Origin: Mugil cephalus
Taxonomy: Eukaryota; Chordata; Actinopteri; Mugiliformes; Mugilidae
DNA: 64,000 nucleotides
NCBI RefSeq assembly: GCF_022458985.1
Contig: NC_061790.1
Span: 19,820,397 to 19,884,396, forward strand
Reading direction: 5' to 3'
The number at the start of each line of letters is the position of its first letter. Within the stretch, counting starts at the first letter, position 1. This document shows, one piece after another, positions 43,972-57,410 of this stretch. Position numbers and translations under genes: made by a program. Below the pieces are notes generated by a model. It was given only the letters and a program-made list of their open reading frames with translations, did no database searches and had not been told where the DNA came from.

Positions 43972-44242
43972 AACCATCTTGACCATCCTCTGCCAAAACA
44001 AGGTTTTGCTGGGAACTGTTTGGAACTGCTATTCATGTGGATGTCACTTGTGTACCACCCACCTAGACTAGACCAAGCACCCCCACCCCATAGCAATGAC
44101 ACTCCTTGATGGCAGCAGCCATCCTAGCAGGATGGAGGCTGATACAGGCACACACACAAAAACTCTTTAGGAAAACATGAAAAACAGCACAAGGTGTTGA
44201 CCTGGCTTCCAAATTGACTAGATCCAATCTTTGGCAGATTCA
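43972..44242 (+). mobile_element. Tc1-like family A fragment, internally deleted
   Basis: The sequence gaccatcctctgccaaaaca runs into ttttgctgggaac, the same deletion junction as at 16196-16313. Then attcatgtggatgtcacttg, ccaccccatagcaatgacac and gtgttgacctggcttccaaa follow. Confidence 0.6.
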
Positions 44243-44469
44243 TCTTCCACGTTGGTGACAAAAACTCTCCCTGCTGCAGTGGATCGTGGGAAACACTACA
44301 CAATCCAACAAAAAACACATTGCTTTTTTCTTATCGAAATATAATTTATGTTTCACCAGTGACCTGACAGTCAAAGTACATTGTTCCCATTATGAAGATA
44401 TGTACATTGTTTTACTACTTAATGCTCACAGCGCTTTAAGTGCTCTACATTAGCAGTTTTGGTTATACA

Positions 44470-44665
44470 GTACTGTAATTGTCAGGCTGTGTTTGCGTTC
44501 CAGTCAGATCTGAGCTGGTCAGTGGGCCTGACAGGCCTCCTCCAGGCTCTCTCTAATAGGTGCTAATTGCATTCCATCCTTGCTGGTCAGTAGCCTGAAG
44601 GAATGTGGCTGTTATTATGGCGGCGCTTTGGAGACATGGGCCATCAGCACATTCTTCTGAACTTA
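44470..44665. other. possible conserved non-coding element
   Basis: A balanced-composition island in AT-rich DNA with no frame and no repeat match. It contains ggtgctaattgcattcc and gttattatggcggcgctt, text resembling homeodomain-type sites. Function is a guess. Confidence 0.2.
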
Positions 44666-45304
44666 GTCAAAACACACCTCTGGTAACACAAAGGTGTGAA
44701 ATAAGCTGCTGAGAAAAATGTCCCAGGGCAAGGATTTTTAATCGGTGTACAAATAGATCTTAAACAAAAAGTGCCACAGCTACAATAATTATAGTAGCAA
44801 TAGGTTTCTATTATTTTAGTTTAGCCCACTGACTACAGCGCAGTTGCCAAAATAGTTCTTGTTGGTACTACAAACCACAGCTTTCAAAATTAAAGTGCAG
44901 TTGAATCAATACTGCAGGACTGTTTTACTAGAATGCATTTATTTTCTCTTGCATGGCAAATGAAGTGTCACAGTTTCCTATAGGCCACCTTGGACCACAC
45001 ACTGGTCTGACTCTAAGGGAGGGCGGACAGAGTTTACATTTACAGCCTTCTCTCAGCGGACAAGGAAACACTAGGCGACACGATCCATGCCACTGTTGCT
45101 ATGCAACTGACCAACAACTGGATCACCTTGGAAACTGTTTTGACACCCACTTTTGTAAATTTGTTCATAATGCTAATTCTCTACATATTTTGATACATGG
45201 TTTTCTATTTAATTTTACTGGATAATACTTTTTTACTACTTTTTTTATTTTAATCTAATATTATTTTATTTCATCTTTCTTTTTACTTATAGTTTTCAAG
45301 AGTG

Positions 45305-45375
45305 TTTTCTTATGTGAAACTCAGGTACTGTGACCAAGTAATTTCCCTTGTGGATCATTAAAGTCTGTCTAAATC
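45305..45375 (+). repeat. LINE 3' tail
   Basis: Contains gtgaccaagtaatttccctt and ggatcattaaagtctgtcta, as in the other LINE tails. T-rich text precedes it. The upstream 44950-45230 frame may be more of the same 3' UTR. Confidence 0.7.
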
Positions 45376-47080
45376 AGTTGGTTTGGGCTGGTAACAACAG
45401 TCAGACTGGTTTGTTCATTCGCTGTGTGAACACAAGTTACCCATGACATATAGGAGGTACCTACTATTTACAAGGAGTTTCCCTGATGCATCTTCGGAAG
45501 AGAAACTGTTGGGTGAACTGGTTGTATGCCTCCACAGCTAGTCTCTGTCAGCATCCATGTGCCTTTTCAGCATACTGTAAATGCATACTTTCTGCTGCTG
45601 CTGATGTGTTTTCAGTTTGCTTATTTTCTAATCTGAAATCCAAATTTTCCACTAAATTATGAACAATCACACAAGTCTTTAGAAGCACATATTGCTGAGG
45701 ATTTGCCAGAACTTTGTGTTGATTGATTTGTCTCTATTGCCCTATGGACATAAAACATAAAAACATAAACCAAACACCTCATTATATTCCTCCCTTAACT
45801 GGAATGAAATATAGGTGTCACCGAACTCTTAAACTGAAGCTGCTAGGATGTAAACAGATTAGACAACACACTGCTGTAGAGGCAGGCCAGAGATGCAAAG
45901 AATTTGATGGCAATTACTGTTAAATGCCATAAAAGTATGGCTACTAATTTAAAACAGGGGATAGTTTGAAGAATATATTAATTTCCAGTAAGTAAATCTG
46001 TAGTGTAGTAGCACAGTACAGACTATTAGAAAGAAAGTAGGCGATGAAGTTGTAGAGTTCCCAAAGTTCCCACAGTTCCCTCCCCAAGAAATCCATGAGA
46101 GGGAAAGTGTTTATGATCCCCGCTACTGTTCCTGGACTGTTCATGTCCCCAGAGCATGGTGGATTTAATCATGGTATGCAGCTTATGGAGTGCAGACGAA
46201 GGGGAACCTTTTGCGTCTAGAGAAGCAGACACTGGGGGCTACTTTGAAGTGAACGATTTCCTGCAAAGCTTATGTATGGCGATGCATCAGTGTAAGTTTG
46301 GCTGCCCTTAGGCTGGATGGCATACTCTGGGAAGAAAGAAGACAAAAATGTTGCAATATCACAAGTAGTTTCTAGCTTGGCGCTTAGAATAGATTGAACT
46401 AACATGTGCGACTGACCCTCTATTTGTTTAGAGGCAATCAAAGCACTTATTTATCTGTCTTAAACCTCTAACCAAGATGTTGGTAGCTTCAGGTACAACA
46501 ATACAACCGTCTTTCTCCACAGAAATCACATGTGTTGTTGCCCAAATGCAAAAGAACATGCTGTCATGAATGATACAAAAAAAAGAATACTCAGAGCACC
46601 CAGTAAATCACACACCAAAAGAGAGAAGAAGAATGGTTTTGTGGAAAAACAAAACAATCTGGTTAGTTTTTGTTGTTTTTCACTCTTTTTTTCCCACCCA
46701 CTTTCATTGTTTTCCCAGTGCACTTAAAACCAGATCTCTGCAAACTGGTAACACCAGAGGATACAGCATATTAAATTATGACACTGTGGCCCACACAGTG
46801 GGGATAGAGAACTGATCTCTCATCAGAGGGTTTGTTTGACTCTGAGAGGGCCTCTCAGTGTATCTGTGTGATATCATTACAGAAGTGGGAGTGCCCACTG
46901 TGAAAACACTAAAGGGAAGCTAGCTGTGATGGTGCTTATTTCTCTCCATCTCTTTTTCTCTGTGTCTTCCCAACATTGTGAGCCAAAGATGAGAGAGGAA
47001 GAACATAAACTCTCTTTTCCTTCCTGCCTCTGCTTCCCGGTATTGTTTAGTGCCACACTGTAGATGAGTAACTCATGCAT

Positions 47081-47082
<2 letters not shown>
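45376..47082. other. intergenic, nothing recognised
   Basis: Short frames only, with no motif I can name. Confidence 0.4.

Positions 47083-47135
<53 letters not shown>
47083..47135. repeat. (AC)n microsatellite
   Basis: About 26 uninterrupted AC units. Confidence 0.95.
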
Positions 47136-47140
<5 letters not shown>

Positions 47141-48752
47141 AGGACACGTGTGCAAGTTGTGAGACCTGCAGGGCGTAGTTAATTCGAAGGTTTTGGTTAG
47201 ATATTGGAAGGAAATGTGAGTGAGTCAAGCTGGACTGTTCTGATGTCACATCCCAGGCTGCTTAATATAAAGTTACATATGTTACATAAAATGCAGTAAA
47301 CACGTAGGAGAGAATGCTCTAATTATATACTGTATTTGGCTTTGGAAGGGAGATATTTCTCATGATGATGCCTTGAAACAGCACTGAATATCATCCGCAT
47401 GACAAATATTTCCAGTTCATCACATACCTCTAATAACTATTCAAATTTAGGTGCAGATAAAATTGTGCCACAAGTTAATTTACAATATTGTTGGACGCAT
47501 GACAGATGAGAAAAATACTGATATTTGTGTAAACCTTAAAGTTTCCTGTCATTTGTCCACATTGTGCGTCCCTCTTTCTGTGTAACATTCTTGACTGCTA
47601 TTTCAGTTTTATTTATTTTTAGAAAGCACACCACGCTACTTCACTTTCAGTCAGAAACAGTCCACTGTTATTTTCCTCTACATCCGACCACCAGCTGGTT
47701 CAGCGGGATGCAGCAGCATGGAGCATGGAGCTCAGTGGTGAATAAACTTTGTTCAAAGTGAAGGGATTCACTTCACCATTATTATTGTCATAGGCCCCTC
47801 TGAAAGCTGGCAAGAAGGAGATAACAAAGCTCTCTGGTAACACAGATGGTTCAGTCTGTCAATAAACAATCTCAGATCTTTTTCTGCTGGTTGTTTGAGC
47901 AGATGTGTCAGGTCAAACAAATAGAAGGGAGAGTTCATCAAATCCAGATCTTCTCTTTGAGTGATGCAAACAGAAATACAAAATAACATCACAGGTGGGA
48001 GTTACTATATCAGCGGGAACTTGTACTTTCTGTAAAATAAAGGATACACTGATGAGGCATTACATTATTAATAGAACTGAACTTCGATTACAGCTCTGGG
48101 GCTAGCTGGAGATTGATCATGTGGGGTTCCTCTGCTTGAAGCAAATATGATACTGGAAAACCAGAAACCATCTGCCTCGCAAGCAGTACTTTATTCATTT
48201 TATTAATATAATCATTATTATCATTATTATTTTACTGCTCTTTACTTTTCATTTACCCTGAATTAATCTTTTACAGCACTTTCCAGATTAATATTACAAA
48301 GAGCTTCACAAAGTCATAAACAAACTCAGAAAACTATACAATACACAAAACTTAGTAAGTCAGGAAATGCTCCAAATATTCATTTTCAGGAAGAAAGAAG
48401 CCAAACAAAAAAACAAATGAAAACCTCACTGACTCAGCTGACCTCGTTTCCTCTGGCAGTTAATTTCACAGTCGTGGGGGTCGGTCCCCTTCTGTTTTCA
48501 GTCGGCCTTGAAAACAGACAATGCACCTCTGCCCAATGATCTCTAAGTACACACAGGCACATGTGGGGGTTTCACAGTCTGTCTTACTTACAGCTGGGAC
48601 GCTTGGAGGAGCAGGATTTATCCGATGCCATGTTTTAAACGGGACGCATAAGTTTTGTTGATGGGCTGAGATGAAATAAGAGAAATCCTGTTTCAGGATT
48701 CCTTAAGTTGTCTGCTGTTGTGACACTGACCACAGGTTCACTTGTTCATCTC
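47136..48752. other. intergenic, nothing recognised
   Basis: No supported gene or transposon in this AT-rich stretch. Confidence 0.4.
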
Positions 48753-49079
48753 ATCTCATCTTCTTCAACTGCTTAAGCCTCACTAGGATCGTGGGGGGTT
48801 GCTGGAGCCTATCCCAGCTGGCATCGGGCGAGAGGCAGGGTACACCCTGGACAGGTTGCCAGTCTATTGCAGACAGACAACCACTTGCACGCACACTCAC
48901 ACTTAGGGTCAATTTAGAGTCACCAATTAGCCTAATGGGCATGTCTTTGGAGATGGGAGGAAACTGAAGTACCCACAGAAAACCCACGCAGACACAAACT
49001 CTACCCAGAAAGGTCCAAGCTGAACTCAAACCTGGACCTTCTAGCTGGGAGGCATCAATGCTAACCACGAGCCTTGTTC
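48753..49079 (+). repeat. fish interspersed repeat R1, longest copy
   Basis: Contains gagcctatcccagctggcat, ggtacaccctggacaggttg, ttagagtcaccaattagcct and acccacgcagacac. It gives the fullest version of R1 in the window (about 330 bp). Confidence 0.75.
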
Positions 49080-52000
49080 AATTTATTATTTTCCAAAATA
49101 ATCTTTGAACTGATGCTCTCTAAAATGCAGTTCTTTTGTCAACTTCCACCTCTTTTTGTAATGCGTTTTTTGTTTGTTTGTTGTTAATAAACATGGACCA
49201 TTTACATTTGACACCATGTTAAAGTCTTCTTATGTGAAAGTTTTGAATAATGCTTGGAAGGGAACTAGGAAAATGAATTCTTTTAGACTGAGATGATAAT
49301 GAATTAATCCTGGGATCTTGCTTCCTTAACCCTGTTGTATTGTGATAAAATGAGCAACCAGACCCGAGCACAGACTTCCATCTGTGCTCTGCATCCCTGC
49401 ATTCCCGTTTGTAACTGATGATTTAATTGCTCATCCGAGGTCTCCTTTTGATTGACCACCTGGGCCTAACCTTCCACAGGGCAGTACAGTTCATAACAGA
49501 CAGCCAGATTGAGCTTTCATGTTTCATTCAACATCAAAGTCTTACTGGACAGATGTCTGACATTAAAAAAAGTGCCATTTTAAGACCATTTTTGCTGGTC
49601 GTTTTGACCTGTAAATAATTACAGACAATTCTTTGCATGTTATCTTTGTTTCTATTGATAGGTCTGTGGTTTCTAATTACTGGAATATCAGTTAAGAGCA
49701 GGAGCTCATAATATGTATACCAAGATCGATTGGTAGACTGCAAAGGCAGTTCAAATGTAAACTATAAAGTTTACTTATGTGGTTGCTAGTAGTAATGATA
49801 AGGTTCCACCTATGACAGGAAGGTGTGCTACAATTATGTTTATACATACAGTATAACTTGCAACTAAAAAAACTTATCCTGACTGCTATAGTGTATCCTA
49901 TCTGTGTTGAAATAATATTCACTCTACAAAAATATATGGAATCTGTCAAACAAAAGGATTTTTTGGACCTCATTTATTTTTTTCTGCACAATTTTGAGAC
50001 AGCGCTATTAATATTTACAATATTGTGCAGATGAATGAACCCATCTGCTCTAGGGTGCTATGTGAACAAATCTTTTCCTTTAGCTCACACAGTGGCTCCT
50101 ATCAAATATCCCACCACTTCAAATAGTTGTCTGTTTCTTTTTCCTTTTTTTTAATCAGAAAAAACAAACAAATAAAAAATACACACACAAATAAACCATG
50201 TAAAATTATTTTTTTTAGTTTCCAAAATGCTGGAGAAGCTATACTATCTCATAGATATATGTAGTGCCCTAAACTAAATATTAGCAGCAGCGAAGGTCAA
50301 GTAATCAATCCAACAGCTGTTGATGTATGGTCAGTCTGAACCAAATTCATTACCATCCATAAAGCCATGGCAACAGCATAGCCAAAAGAACAATCCTTTT
50401 AGGTGTAATTACATACCTCTGAATTTGTATAAATCAAAGGCTAATCTTCCTTTGCCATGATGACAAAACTGAGAGTTGGGCTGTTTCAAGTGGAGATAAA
50501 ATCAGAGTTGAGTATGACAAATGGAAGCAGATGGCTGTGCTGAGAGCTTGCAGCAGACTGCGGTCTTCAAACACTGCTAGCCAAGTCTAGATAGTACAGT
50601 AGGACCCATGTGGTCACACTTGCATGCATTTGCATGCAAACAAAGACCACATATATTTTCCTTTTAGTTTGCATTCGTGATACTTGATCACACAACACAA
50701 CAAGATTCCAGAAAGTGTTTGCATGCAGATATGTGGTGCGTGTGGCTGGTTTAATGACCGGCTGCACAAAAAGAACAGTGACTGCAGAACAGAGTTGGTT
50801 ATGCATCTAGTGGAACTACTTCTTTTTTCATTATTGCAGGAAATTTAGACAAAAGATTAAGATTATAAGAAACCTTCTATATTTCCATATTTGTTTTAAA
50901 GAAAATATCCAGCAAGTCAAAGGCACTATGTCCAATGTCAAGAGATGTACTGTATAATGAATTATGTCATATTACATACGCTTCCACAATCTCACGTCAC
51001 TCTTTTCTTCTTCTTCCCAATTTTGTGACTAACTTCTTGAGATACATCATTTCATTCTCAAGGAGGTTTCTAGAACATTAATAGAATGTCTTTCCAATTG
51101 TAATATTTAACGGTAAATATGCAGATGAAAAATCCAAGAAAATATGGACTCAGAACACCATCTTGAGATTTCCTTTTAGTTTCACAGGAACAGGTACTTG
51201 TAGGAGGGTGTAATGCTCAAACAGTAAAGTTTTAGTATAGTGTCATGTCCATCCTTCTATTATTGCTAGTGTTGAGCGAGGGGATGGAGGAAAGCATGGG
51301 AACCGGTGTCTAACTTTGTTCTCTGCCATTGTTCATCATCAGGATGTCCTTCAGGAATGTTACACAGGAGGTCAGAGGAGCAGCTCTGTGCTACTTTCTG
51401 GAAAGAAGCCATTTGGGCCCAACAACACTGCTGTGTCTGGAAGACTAACATCAAAACAAGCTTCACTTATTCAACAGAGGTACGACTTGTACTCATTGAT
51501 GTGTTTGTGCGCATACTCCACATGTGAGGTGCTAGAGACTGTATTCCCGTAAGAACTAAAACAATACATAATTGACTTGTGTGAAATCCAAAGGTTAGGT
51601 TTAGCATTAGTCTAGTCTACTTACCACTGTTTCAGAACTATGAAAGGTGTAAGCTATGAAGACTTTCCTGCATATAGAAAATATATTGTTAAATAATTCT
51701 TTATTTTTAAATTTCCAATTTGATGATAGTTATTTTAGAAACTGGCACAGAGGTTTGATTGTTACTGACCCTAGGCATTTCCATACAAATGGTAAGTCAG
51801 TGTTGCGCTATTTATAGCAGTTAAAGAAAAATCTCAGGAAATAAAGTTAAGTAAAGGTCTGTAAAGGTCTAACTTCATATTGTTGCATACATAAGGAGTA
51901 CATGACTAATAAACACCATGCATTCTTCTGATTTAAATCGTTTTGGTTCATGAGATACAGCCAAGAACAAAAGTGAGCATTGTGTAAATACCACTGACCG

Positions 52001-52245
52001 AATTTGGTGTCCCCTGGGTGAAGGCTCACAGACAGCGTAACGTTCGCACGTAACCTGTGCAATGCTGGTGCTAGTTATTTATGCTTATGTGCTGGACAGT
52101 CTGTCTTGCTCTATAAAAACGCCACCCAAACGCTAGTCGCCATTGTCACTTTTTTCCAGTTGGGTTCGTTTTTTATTTCTACTTCCTGCATAACATTCAA
52201 CTAAAACTTTTGCAGAAATTTCGCTGAAGATGACTAGTACAAAAG
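49080..52245. other. gene-poor stretch, nothing firm
   Basis: No exon is supported. 50330-50480 is a balanced-composition patch (aaagccatggcaacagcata, tttaggtgtaattacatacc) that could be a regulatory element. The frames near 51300-51550 show no motif. Confidence 0.35.
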
Positions 52246-52700
52246 CAGTGTTGGAGAAGTTACTCAAAAAAAGTATTTACTTACTTATTACTAGATACCT
52301 CTGTAAATTGTAAATAGATGACTACTAGTTACTGCATTTGAAAAGTAACTTCACTACTTATCACTTTACTTTCTCATTTCTTAATTTACCAAGTAGATAC
52401 ATGGACAAAAATCATAGCCTGTTAATGTCTTTCTGTGTAACCTGCTTCTGCGCTCCAACACTCGAAAAAAGCTTTGCCTGTTTAGGCGGGGTTGGCTGCT
52501 CATTGACTCCTTCAGATGACCGGCGAGCAGGATCTTTCGCCACAAGTTTTGTATTGCCATGCGGGGCTGACAAATGGTTGGACAGGTTGCTCAATGACTT
52601 CGCAGCAGTTGAAAGAAACCTGTCGCCTGGGCATAGAGTGCATTTCACTCAAATATTTTTGTTCTTTCGAGCTATAAACTGAAAGTAATATCACCACTGG
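52246..52700 (-). mobile_element. hAT-type remnant with BED zinc finger
   Basis: On the minus strand, a frame reads MKCTLCPGDRFLSTAAKSLS and NLSNHLSAPHGNTKLV. This gives a C-X2-C ... H-X4-H pattern, as in BED fingers of hAT transposases, followed by a linker ending KQVTQKDINRL. To the left, cagtgttggagaagttact at 52246 looks like a hAT inverted end. The catalytic domain is missing. Confidence 0.6.
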
Positions 52701-54640
52701 CTGAAACCCCCAGTCTCCGTCTTGACTCCGTCACTTGACTCAAATCGATTTCTGTGGCAACGTGCTCAGGCAAGTAGCACTCAAACAGGCAGCACACACA
52801 CATACCTGCACCACTTAAACAGATGAGAACTCTACACACAGGCAAACACGGCTTGGGTAATGCAGGAAAGTTCATTTCTATAGTTTAGGAAAGTAGTGTA
52901 GATACTGATATTTTTAGTGTAATGCGGTGTTAGGGTCTGTGCAGGGTCTGAGCTGATCTTGTAGCTACAGTGACAAATTGATGCAGAAGCATAAACTGTC
53001 TATTATATAGTTTAGACAAAGGTGTGGGTACCGTGAGAAAAATCCCAGTATGGCAGAGGGTAAAAGTAAGACGTGGTCCTACTGTGAGAGTACTGGCCTG
53101 CTTACAAAAATGGCCCTTTCTCATTAGAGACCTCTATTTTGGGATCCTTTTTACCAGAAAAATTCATTGCTGCTAATGGGACAAAACTGAAAACCTGTGA
53201 AAGCTTTCAGTTGAATCACATATTGAAAGATGGTTGCAACAGAAAAGCATAACATATGTTTTGGTTGAGAGTTGAATGTCTTTTTAACTTTTTTTGTAGT
53301 ATTAGCATTTGAAAAATGCTCAAAATAAAATGTTTGATGTTACAAGTGGTAGAATATCAACACAAGTTCACTTGAATTTAAGAAAATGTGATGAATGCAT
53401 CCTGTATGAAACTATGACAAATATTTCACAGTTTGGTCTATATAAGCTAAAAAAGAAAAAAAACAAACAAAACAAAACAAACAAAAAAACATTGTAAAAT
53501 GGATATAGCTGGTCATGGGATTGCAGGGGTTTCCTGAGCAGATTGGCCTCACGGACAATAGGCTAAATAGAGTTTAGGCACCAAATTACAACCAGCAATG
53601 ACTGGAAACATCTGCCATCAGTGTGGTTTCCTCTCCTCTCTGTTCCCTGTTAGTGAAGCCTGTCTGCACTGTTATTTGTTCTCATTGGCTCCATGGTACT
53701 CTGACAGAGCAAGGAGGGCATGATTTGATCATCTGAACGTGTGTGTGTGGGGGTGTGTGTGCATGTGTGCGTGTGCAAAGGGGAGTTGGGAAAGCAATTA
53801 CACGAAGAAGCAACCCGTGACGGCATTTACTGTTCTCATATGCAAGGCATAGAAAAGTACTGAATGGGACCAGGCAACCCAAAATGTCAACACACACGTA
53901 GGCATGCTTACTTGCTCGTGCACTCTTCCATCCATTTTTTGGCTACGTTGTCGTGTGTCCAGACTAGACGGTCATCTTTCTGTCTGTTATTTTCAGCAGT
54001 CAGCAGTGAGACAGTGTAATCAGCTCTGTACTGTATCATCATCCAGCCTGAGAGTAATAATTATCTCTCTGTGTGGATGTCAGTGCAAACATCAAACACT
54101 CTTTTAGGGCCTAGCTAGCTGTGTGAGATCACACGGTAAATAACGATAGTTCTCATCTGATATCCCAGCTTGCCTGTGTTGCGGCCAAATCTTCATTCTG
54201 CAGTCCTAAATGCCACTTAAATCATTTGGATAATTACTATTATCTTGTGCAGACTTCATACCATATTTAAAGACTTGGACTCCAATAACAGACATTGTGT
54301 GTGAGCCCAGGTTCATGTTAAGCCTAAAACAGATCAAAAACAGCTGACCTAGCAGCTAAAATACTGATGCATAAAGGTGCACCTTTCCAGTCACTTCTAG
54401 ATCTGATATTAAGATTCACAGTAACAGACTTCTCCTTGTTTTCTTGATTAGCTTTCAACATCTGCAACAAAGTACAGTAAACTTTTTACAACGTAGCAAA
54501 GATTTAGTAGTTTATTAAAGCAGGCTGACCAAAATCTGAACATGCTAACCTATTAATAACTTCTATTTAAATAATTGCAGTTGCTGCAAGTGTATTAGCG
54601 TTTCTCAGTGGCAAAAGCCTACTAGTGGAGGTTAAATTGA
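52701..54640. other. intergenic, nothing recognised
   Basis: There is a GT-rich patch near 53740-53775 and an A-rich run at 53450-53492. Otherwise no identifiable feature. Confidence 0.4.
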
Positions 54641-54879
54641 GGAATCACTCCAGTTTGAGTGCCCTAATAACCCTAGGGGCTGTGCTGTCTTGGGCATTTT
54701 GCCCCTGGTAGGGTCTCTGAGGGCAGACTGGTAAATGGCTAATATTGTATGAGATTGTATGAGAGGGAGGGAAAAAAAAACAGGCACGCAGCTCCTACAG
54801 TGGGAGGTCAGACCTGGGACTGCTGACTTTGTGAAAGCCTGTCAACCTGGTATTTCCAATGTGAAAGTGGTATTCCCTG

Positions 54880-55098
54880 CTTCACGTGGATGATGTGATC
54901 CTCTTAGCTTCATCAAAGCTCTTGCTGGGGCGGTTCGCAGCTGAGTGTGTTGCAGCTGGGATGAAGAGCAGCTCCTCCAAGTCTGAGGCCATGATCCTCA
55001 GTCAGAAAAGGGTGGGTAGCCCACTCCAGGTTAGGGAGGAGGTGCTGCCTCAAGTGGTGGAGTTCATGTATCTTGGGATCTTGTTCACAAGTTCAATT
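54880..55098 (+). pseudogene. LINE reverse transcriptase fragment (HVDD motif)
   Basis: One open frame reads LHVDDVILLASS (polymerase active site, HVDD for FADD), LLGRFAAECVAAGMKSSSSK, SEAMILSQKRV and EFMYLGILFTS. This order is diagnostic of the RT palm and following region of a fish LINE. Cttggtaggg-like text at 54690-54730 may be an upstream part. The matching C-terminal piece lies at 57680-57930. Confidence 0.75.
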
Positions 55099-55859
55099 CT
55101 GTTTTATCCCTCTACCTACTGAGGCTGAAAATGGCGATGTGGACATATTTTGTTATTATGGCTGTAAAATGGTCAGGAAATGCTTTAAGTCTGAGAGCTT
55201 TGGTCCCTTTTCCCAGGAGTATTTAAACTTTAGTTTTCAATTGGTTAATGATTATTGCACATTATATAGTTTAAAACAAGAAACAGAAATGTTTTTTTCG
55301 TGGCTTTTATGAGAATAAATTTTGTTATTGCTCATGAACTTTTGATTTGACATTTAAAATGTGAATCTATACATGTAGACTCTGGGTTTGCAAAAAAACA
55401 GTGCCAAACATAACTATGAACAATGGCTGAAAATTAGTGCAAATAACAGCAAAAAAGCATTCTCAATTGGGAAGCTCGATTCCCACTGCTTGTGGGATCA
55501 GGGTAGTGGCGGGTGTGGCTGGTGGAAGGGGACTATTCATCAGAGGGGTAAGCACTGAAAGTAAAATGGATAGTAAATGTTTCCCTTTTATCCTTGTAAT
55601 CATAGCAGCAAACACAAATAATTAGAACATTAAAGTGAAGCTAATCACAGGGAATGTGTTGTAAATAACATATGCTATCAGCAACATATGTTATTTACGG
55701 ACCTCAGTGCAAAAGTTGCATCCTCCGAATCGCTCTCCTCCTCAATGAGTCACAGTGGCCATTTGACTATTCTGGATGGTCTTTCCAACATTAGAAATAA
55801 GTGTAATAAAACTCAGACATTCCCAGCCTAGTCCACCTAGCTCTCAGCTTTCCAACAGT

Positions 55860-56150
55860 GATGGATTTTTTCCAATGTGACCAACTTTGATGGAGTTACG
55901 GTAAGAGTACTCCGATAGTAGAAAACATAGTACCAGGGCAGGTGAAGGGTTATCTATATACAATACAAATTGTCTCAAGACGCTTAAAACTGACCTGAAA
56001 CCTCCAGAGCAAGCCTGTTGGCAATGATTCCAAGGAAAAACTCCCTTTAACAGTAAGAAACCTTGAGCAGAACCCAGCTCAGATGGAGGGACCCATCTGC
56101 TGAAGGCCAACTGGGTAGAAACAGAGAAGACAGAGAGAAAAGAAGAGCAG
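55860..56150 (+). repeat. fish interspersed repeat with caaggaaaaactccc core
   Basis: Contains ttccaaggaaaaactccctt and a flanking cagaacccagctcagatgg. This text is widespread in fish genomes and next to an L2-like LINE here, but its class is not certain. Confidence 0.4.
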
Positions 56151-56479
56151 GAGAAACAAGTTAAACAAACTTCTGTCATACATACATACATCTGACAGAA
56201 GGGAGCATGTAGAATCTAATAATACAAGATATAGCTGATGATCTTATGTGACAGTTTGGGAGTATAAGAGGAATCATGGGCAGGTTGGAGAATTGTTCAT
56301 CCAGGTAGGAGTGGACAACTGCAGGCCTGGAAGACTTGGCCAGTTGATGACCATGACAACATGTAGCTTGGAACATTGTAGGTCAGATATACAGCACTCC
56401 AGACCAGAGGCCCTCACAAGAAGATGGAGGGGGAGGGGAGGGTAAAGAGGAAGACGCAGCGCAATAGTTAGTAATACTA

Positions 56480-57160
56480 GACTCTACCTCCCATTCTACT
56501 TTGAAACTCTAGGAACCACAATAAGTCCTGCACTTTGGTGATACAGTACATGGTACTATGAGGTCTTTCAGATATTTTAAATTCAATTCTAGATTTTAAA
56601 GGGAGCCAGTGAAGACAAGCTATAACTGGAGTAATATGATCTCTCTTACTAATTTCTGTTAATGCTGTTTCTTGTTGCTCTGAAAGAGTTATTTGGACAA
56701 CCACACAGTAATGAGTTACAATAATCCAGCCTGGAAAACACAAATGCATGAACTAGTTTTTCAGCATCACTCTGACACAGGATGTTCCTAATTTTGACGA
56801 TATTACGCAGGTGAAAGAAAGCAGTCCTGGTCACCTATGTGAGAATTAAAGCACATATCCTCAACAAATATAACACCAAGGTTTTTCACATTAGTACTGA
56901 AGGCCGAAGTAATGCCATCCAAAGAATCCAGGTGATTAGATAATGAATCTTTGACATGTTTAAGGCAAAATACAATCACTTCCATTCTAGAGAAGCAGCA
57001 GAGAATTGTGTAAGGCTGCAACTCTGCCTCCTGGGCTGAGTTGTCATGGGCTTGGGGGTTTAATAAAATCGGCCAAATTCCTAGAGATAAGAGAAGCAGC
57101 CGCCAAGGTAGTGTGAACTCCATCTTCATCTAATCAGACCAGGCCTTCCCCAGAACTATG
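56480..57160 (-). pseudogene. L2-like LINE RT fragment
   Basis: The minus strand reads TSAFSTNVKNLGVIFVEDM, then RTAFFHLRNIVKIRNILCQ, AEKLVHAFVFSRLDYCNSLL and ITPVIACLHWLPLKSRIEFK. This order is typical of the post-active-site region of L2 LINEs. Frames are shifted by small indels, so it is dead. Confidence 0.8.
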
Positions 57161-57378
57161 GAGTCCGACATAGTTTCTGCAAACTTACACACTGATTCCA
57201 CATTAAGTTTAGTGACGTGTAATTGGGCCAGGTAAGAGTATGCTTCCTTCATACCGTCAGCCAGCTGCCCTGGTTTGCCGTCTGCTTGGGAGCAGCAGGG
57301 GGACAGCTAGCAAAAGCTATACTAATGGTCCTTGGTCGGCCCGCACCGGCTACGGGGCGCTGGCTAGCTACCGTTTTT

Positions 57379-57409
<31 letters not shown>
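57379..57409. repeat. (TAG)n microsatellite
   Basis: About ten TAG units. Confidence 0.95.

Positions 57410-57410
<1 letters not shown>

Noticed and set aside
46877..47155. 92-codon minus-strand frame with a VCVCVC run
   Set aside because: Translation of an AC microsatellite.
51266..51552. Overlapping frames of 66-78 codons on both strands
   Set aside because: No conserved motif, and both strands are open by chance.
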